From positions 1 to 32,112 of the forward strand of contig JAFGPS010000052.1 of the NCBI GenBank assembly GCA_016936075.1: a stretch of DNA of 32,112 nucleotides, read 5' to 3'. Below are positions 29,692 through 32,112 of this stretch, in pieces. The notes below the pieces were generated by a model that searched no databases, was not told where the DNA came from, and saw only the letters and a list, made by a program, of their open reading frames with translations. The number at the start of each line of letters is the position of its first letter. Within the stretch, counting starts at the first letter, position 1. The stretch is from Sedimentisphaerales bacterium (GTDB lineage Bacteria; Planctomycetota; Phycisphaerae; Sedimentisphaerales; Anaerobacaceae). The translations under genes were made by a program, and so were the position numbers.

Positions 29692-31986
29692 ATGAGTTTG
29701 CAGAGAGTATTTATTTTCATGATGATTCTGGCTCTTGGATGCCGGAGTGTATCAGCCGAACGAAGTGGCGAAAGAGTAACAACGGAACCTGATCGTGGAA
29801 ATCCAACAGAAGCAGTTACCAATATCAGTGCTGTTCCTGAGAATATATCGGATATGGAGAAGGAGCAAATAGAATTAAACAGAACAATGCTCTTGACATA
29901 TTCGGATGAAGCTATGCGAATTAATGCGGCGAGTCTTTTGCTTTTTAATCAAAATCCTTACGCAAGACAAGTACTCATAGATACACTGGGGCTGACAAAT
30001 AATAGTCTCGCACGTATAGCCATTTGTAATGCACTTATTCAACGTACGGATATACCTGATAAAAGTGATTTTATAGAGCCTTTATTAAATATCTTTTCCA
30101 CTAAGGTTGATGACGAAGCCAAATTAGTTGCCGATACTATGCTGATTTATCCGTACAGTGAAATAGGTCCGCGACTTGATAAAATTGTAACGGACCAAGA
30201 GCAGCCTGCAAAAACAAGAATCAATGTAATAGCAGCCTTGAAAAAAGTCTGGGAAAAGAATGCAATAATCAGATTGTACAGGCTTGTGGATGATAACAAC
30301 AAAGAAGTTGCGACAGAAGCCGGAAAAGCTCTCAACTCATTAGGTTTTCAGATTGGTACAAATAGCCTGGAGCGAGGAAAGATTATTTCTGATATTCAAA
30401 ACAAGGAAATAGTCGAACTTCAAAAAGAACTTCTTATCAAACAGGACGAACAAATAACTAAGCAAAAAGATAATGTTGAAACATTGAGAAAATTCACTTT
30501 ATCGGTACTTGAGGACGCATATACGAGTATCGGAGTTGATGATATCTCAAAGGGTAAATTTCTCAAAAAATATTTAGAGGATTCGAGGACCTGGGTGAAA
30601 TCATGGGGGCTGGAAAAGGTTCGAGGTATGCGAATGGCGGCCAACACTTCAATACCTCCAGAACTTGAACCTGCTATTATAAAACTGATTTCGGATCCAA
30701 TTAAAGAAATTCGTCTTACAACAATAGGCCTTATCGGCTTAATGCAGACAATGCAAACAGTGGATTTAGCGGCACCCTTACTTGCACAATTTGATATTGA
30801 AAAGGATGATCAGGTTAAAATCGAATTGCTTGATATTCTCGGAATAGTATGTTCCGCTACTCATAAGCCGGATTCTAAAACAAAGATTACACTTGATACA
30901 AAGCAGCGTATACTTGGATATGCCTCGGTTTTTCTTTTACAAGATGATAATACCAAAGCAAAAGTTGGCGCCAAAGTTATGAGAAAATTGCTTGAGAAAG
31001 ATGGTTTACAAGAGCAGGAAGTTCAAAAATATCTCACGCAGATTTCAGATAGATATATAAAGAAAAATGAAGACCCCAATAGTACTTTAAAGTCTGAATT
31101 GCTCGATACTATGGTAGGTTTATCAGCAGACAAAAGCATGATAAGGCAATATGCAAGGGAAACTTTTCGCACCTATTTCGAAGGTGCTCTGGTTGATAAT
31201 TCAGATCGTATAAGGTCAACTGCCATTGACGGCCTGGGATACGTTAATAAAGCCAGTGCACTTGAAATACTGAGAAATCGTGTGGGCGAGGAACAAAGTG
31301 AAGAAGTCAGATCAAAAATAATCGATTTAGCAAAGGATGCCGGAGGAAGTGACGATTTGAATTGGCTTGCAGAATTGATACTCGGGACAAACGCTGAGTC
31401 CAAACAAGCATGGATAGCTATGACGAAAATATTTAACAGTGTGGAAATTGAAGTACTTAATGACTGGGAAAATCGTTTGATACCTAAGGAAAGCAAATAC
31501 AATTTACCCGAGCAGAAGAAGATTGAATTTCTAAAAATAGTACTCACGGAAACGCCCACTATAAATAAACCGAAGTATTATGAGCAAATCGCTGATCGAA
31601 GTCTAATCGCCGGCCTGTATGACCAGGCGGTTAATAACTTTACTTATCTTTATGATGCAGCTCAGAGCCGGGAAGAGAAAGACAGGATTTTACCGAATTA
31701 TCTCGATGCATGCCTTAGAGTACCGAATGAAGAACTTGTGAAAAAACTTGTTCAGGAATATTTAACTACTAAAGGATTTAGTACCGATAGTGTTGTAATT
31801 CAAACAATTGAAAATTACTTCAAAGATGCCAGCGTAACCACAGATAAACAAGCTGTCTTGAAATCTCTTAGTGGAATTAAACTTGCACCGCCAAAACCGG
31901 GCTGGAATTCAAAAATCCAGCAATGGACTGACCTTCTCAATAAACATGAAACTGAAAAACCGCCAGTTCCAATAGAGACGCTATAA
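29692..31986 (+). CDS. Exported HEAT-like repeat protein
   Basis: A 764-residue protein. It starts with a signal peptide (SLQRVFIFMMILALGC); the cysteine hints at a lipoprotein, but the lipobox is imperfect. The mature part is helical, with recurring HEAT-like pairs from about residue 60 to 600 (INAASLLLFNQNPYARQVLI, TRINVIAALKKVWEKNAIIR, EIRLTTIGLIGLMQTMQ, RIRSTAIDGLGYVNKASAL). A short coiled stretch lies near 255-290. The last 150 residues may be TPR-like (YDQAVNNFTYLYDAAQSREE). An ATG at 29620 is in frame but would put 24 residues before the signal peptide. The ATG at 29692 has AAGGTGA upstream. It probably acts as a scaffold in the periplasm. No enzyme motif is seen. Confidence 0.8.
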   Translation: MSLQRVFIFMMILALGCRSVSAERSGERVTTEPDRGNPTEAVTNISAVPENISDMEKEQIELNRTMLLTYSDEAMRINAASLLLFNQNPYARQVLIDTLGLTNNSLARIAICNALIQRTDIPDKSDFIEPLLNIFSTKVDDEAKLVADTMLIYPYSEIGPRLDKIVTDQEQPAKTRINVIAALKKVWEKNAIIRLYRLVDDNNKEVATEAGKALNSLGFQIGTNSLERGKIISDIQNKEIVELQKELLIKQDEQITKQKDNVETLRKFTLSVLEDAYTSIGVDDISKGKFLKKYLEDSRTWVKSWGLEKVRGMRMAANTSIPPELEPAIIKLISDPIKEIRLTTIGLIGLMQTMQTVDLAAPLLAQFDIEKDDQVKIELLDILGIVCSATHKPDSKTKITLDTKQRILGYASVFLLQDDNTKAKVGAKVMRKLLEKDGLQEQEVQKYLTQISDRYIKKNEDPNSTLKSELLDTMVGLSADKSMIRQYARETFRTYFEGALVDNSDRIRSTAIDGLGYVNKASALEILRNRVGEEQSEEVRSKIIDLAKDAGGSDDLNWLAELILGTNAESKQAWIAMTKIFNSVEIEVLNDWENRLIPKESKYNLPEQKKIEFLKIVLTETPTINKPKYYEQIADRSLIAGLYDQAVNNFTYLYDAAQSREEKDRILPNYLDACLRVPNEELVKKLVQEYLTTKGFSTDSVVIQTIENYFKDASVTTDKQAVLKSLSGIKLAPPKPGWNSKIQQWTDLLNKHETEKPPVPIETL

Positions 31987-32112
31987 TTGGCTTTGTTTTT
32001 TCAAATCATTTTCATTTTCCATGTTATTGCAAGGCGACTGTAAGCCAGCGCCACAATCTTCGTTATTTTCTATGCTGTTTTCTGTGTCCTGTATTCTGTA
32101 TTCTTGCGTAAA
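31981..32112 (-). CDS. Possible C-terminal end of a minus-strand gene, cut by the window edge
   Basis: A frame reading from the right edge to TAG at 31983-31981 gives 43 hydrophilic residues (beginning FTQEYRIQDTENSIENNED and ending DLKKQSQL). It overlaps the end of the HEAT-like gene by 6 nt, tail to tail. Part of it is encoded by heptamer-like repeats (32075-32102), which weakens the case. It could be a real acidic tail or a chance open frame in an intergenic repeat. The sequence to the right would decide. Confidence 0.3.
   Translation of the reverse strand, partial: FTQEYRIQDTENSIENNEDCGAGLQSPCNNMENENDLKKQSQL
32075..32102. repeat. Heptamer-like tandem repeat at the right edge
   Basis: Four consecutive 7-nt units: CTGTTTT, CTGTGTC, CTGTATT, CTGTATT. 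The last two are identical. It has the same 7-nt period as the murF repeat but a different sequence. Confidence 0.55.

Overview
The window looks like chromosomal DNA from an AT-rich (about 40% GC by eye), Gram-negative-type bacterium, most likely a planctomycete of the Phycisphaerae/Sedimentisphaerales kind. The lineage call is inference. It rests on an ECF sigma factor translationally coupled to a one-TM regulator with a LolA-like outer domain, BlaI/BlaR1 and YtrA-type regulatory modules with unusual sensor domains, a scattered cell-wall cluster, and small repeats in the gaps. I see no rRNA, tRNA, CRISPR array, transposase or prophage.

Layout. (1) 128-2040, minus: a sigma/anti-sigma-type pair with a palindrome upstream. 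(2) 2226-3584, minus: a TPR protein. (3) 3933-6526, plus: ribH, nusB and an orphan ParA ATPase with a long repetitive Gln/Glu tail. (4) 6561-11836: a peptide-scavenging group, namely an OPT transporter and a zinc peptidase lipoprotein (minus) divergent from a POT transporter (plus), with promoters for both directions in the gap. (5) 11836-12798: a DUF1848 protein with a C-terminal CX3CX2C cluster, followed by a 95-nt cloverleaf-like element with perfect ends. (6) 12959-17067: a GntR/YtrA regulator that appears to start at AUU, two ABC permeases (one with a large extracytoplasmic domain) and an ATPase. (7) 17298-22085: a BlaI repressor with a matching operator, a BlaR1-type M56 protease whose outer region is not a penicillin-binding domain, and a secreted two-domain protein. 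The protease and the secreted protein share a domain about two thirds identical. (8) 22105-22290: a small Cys-containing reading frame interrupted by one in-frame TGA. (9) 22365-24227: archease and RtcB RNA ligase. (10) 24434-27207: murF and mraY. (11) 27292-28394: a membrane protein and winged-helix regulator pair with an operator-like promoter. (12) 28599-29552: a Xer-type recombinase. (13) 29692-31986: an exported HEAT-like protein, converging on what may be the tail of a minus-strand gene at the window edge.

How it fits together. Three self-regulated modules stand out: the YtrA-type ABC operon, the BlaI/BlaR1/effector locus and the winged-helix/membrane pair. Each has a visible palindrome on or near its predicted promoter. 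The first two lie side by side and resemble envelope-stress or antibiotic-response logic. The BlaI/BlaR1 locus is the best candidate for an undescribed system: the sensor carries an unfamiliar extracytoplasmic domain that is duplicated in the neighbouring exported putative enzyme, suggesting that both recognise the same ligand. Other unusual points are heptanucleotide repeats inside murF, between murF and mraY and at the right edge, and an apparent AUU start codon.
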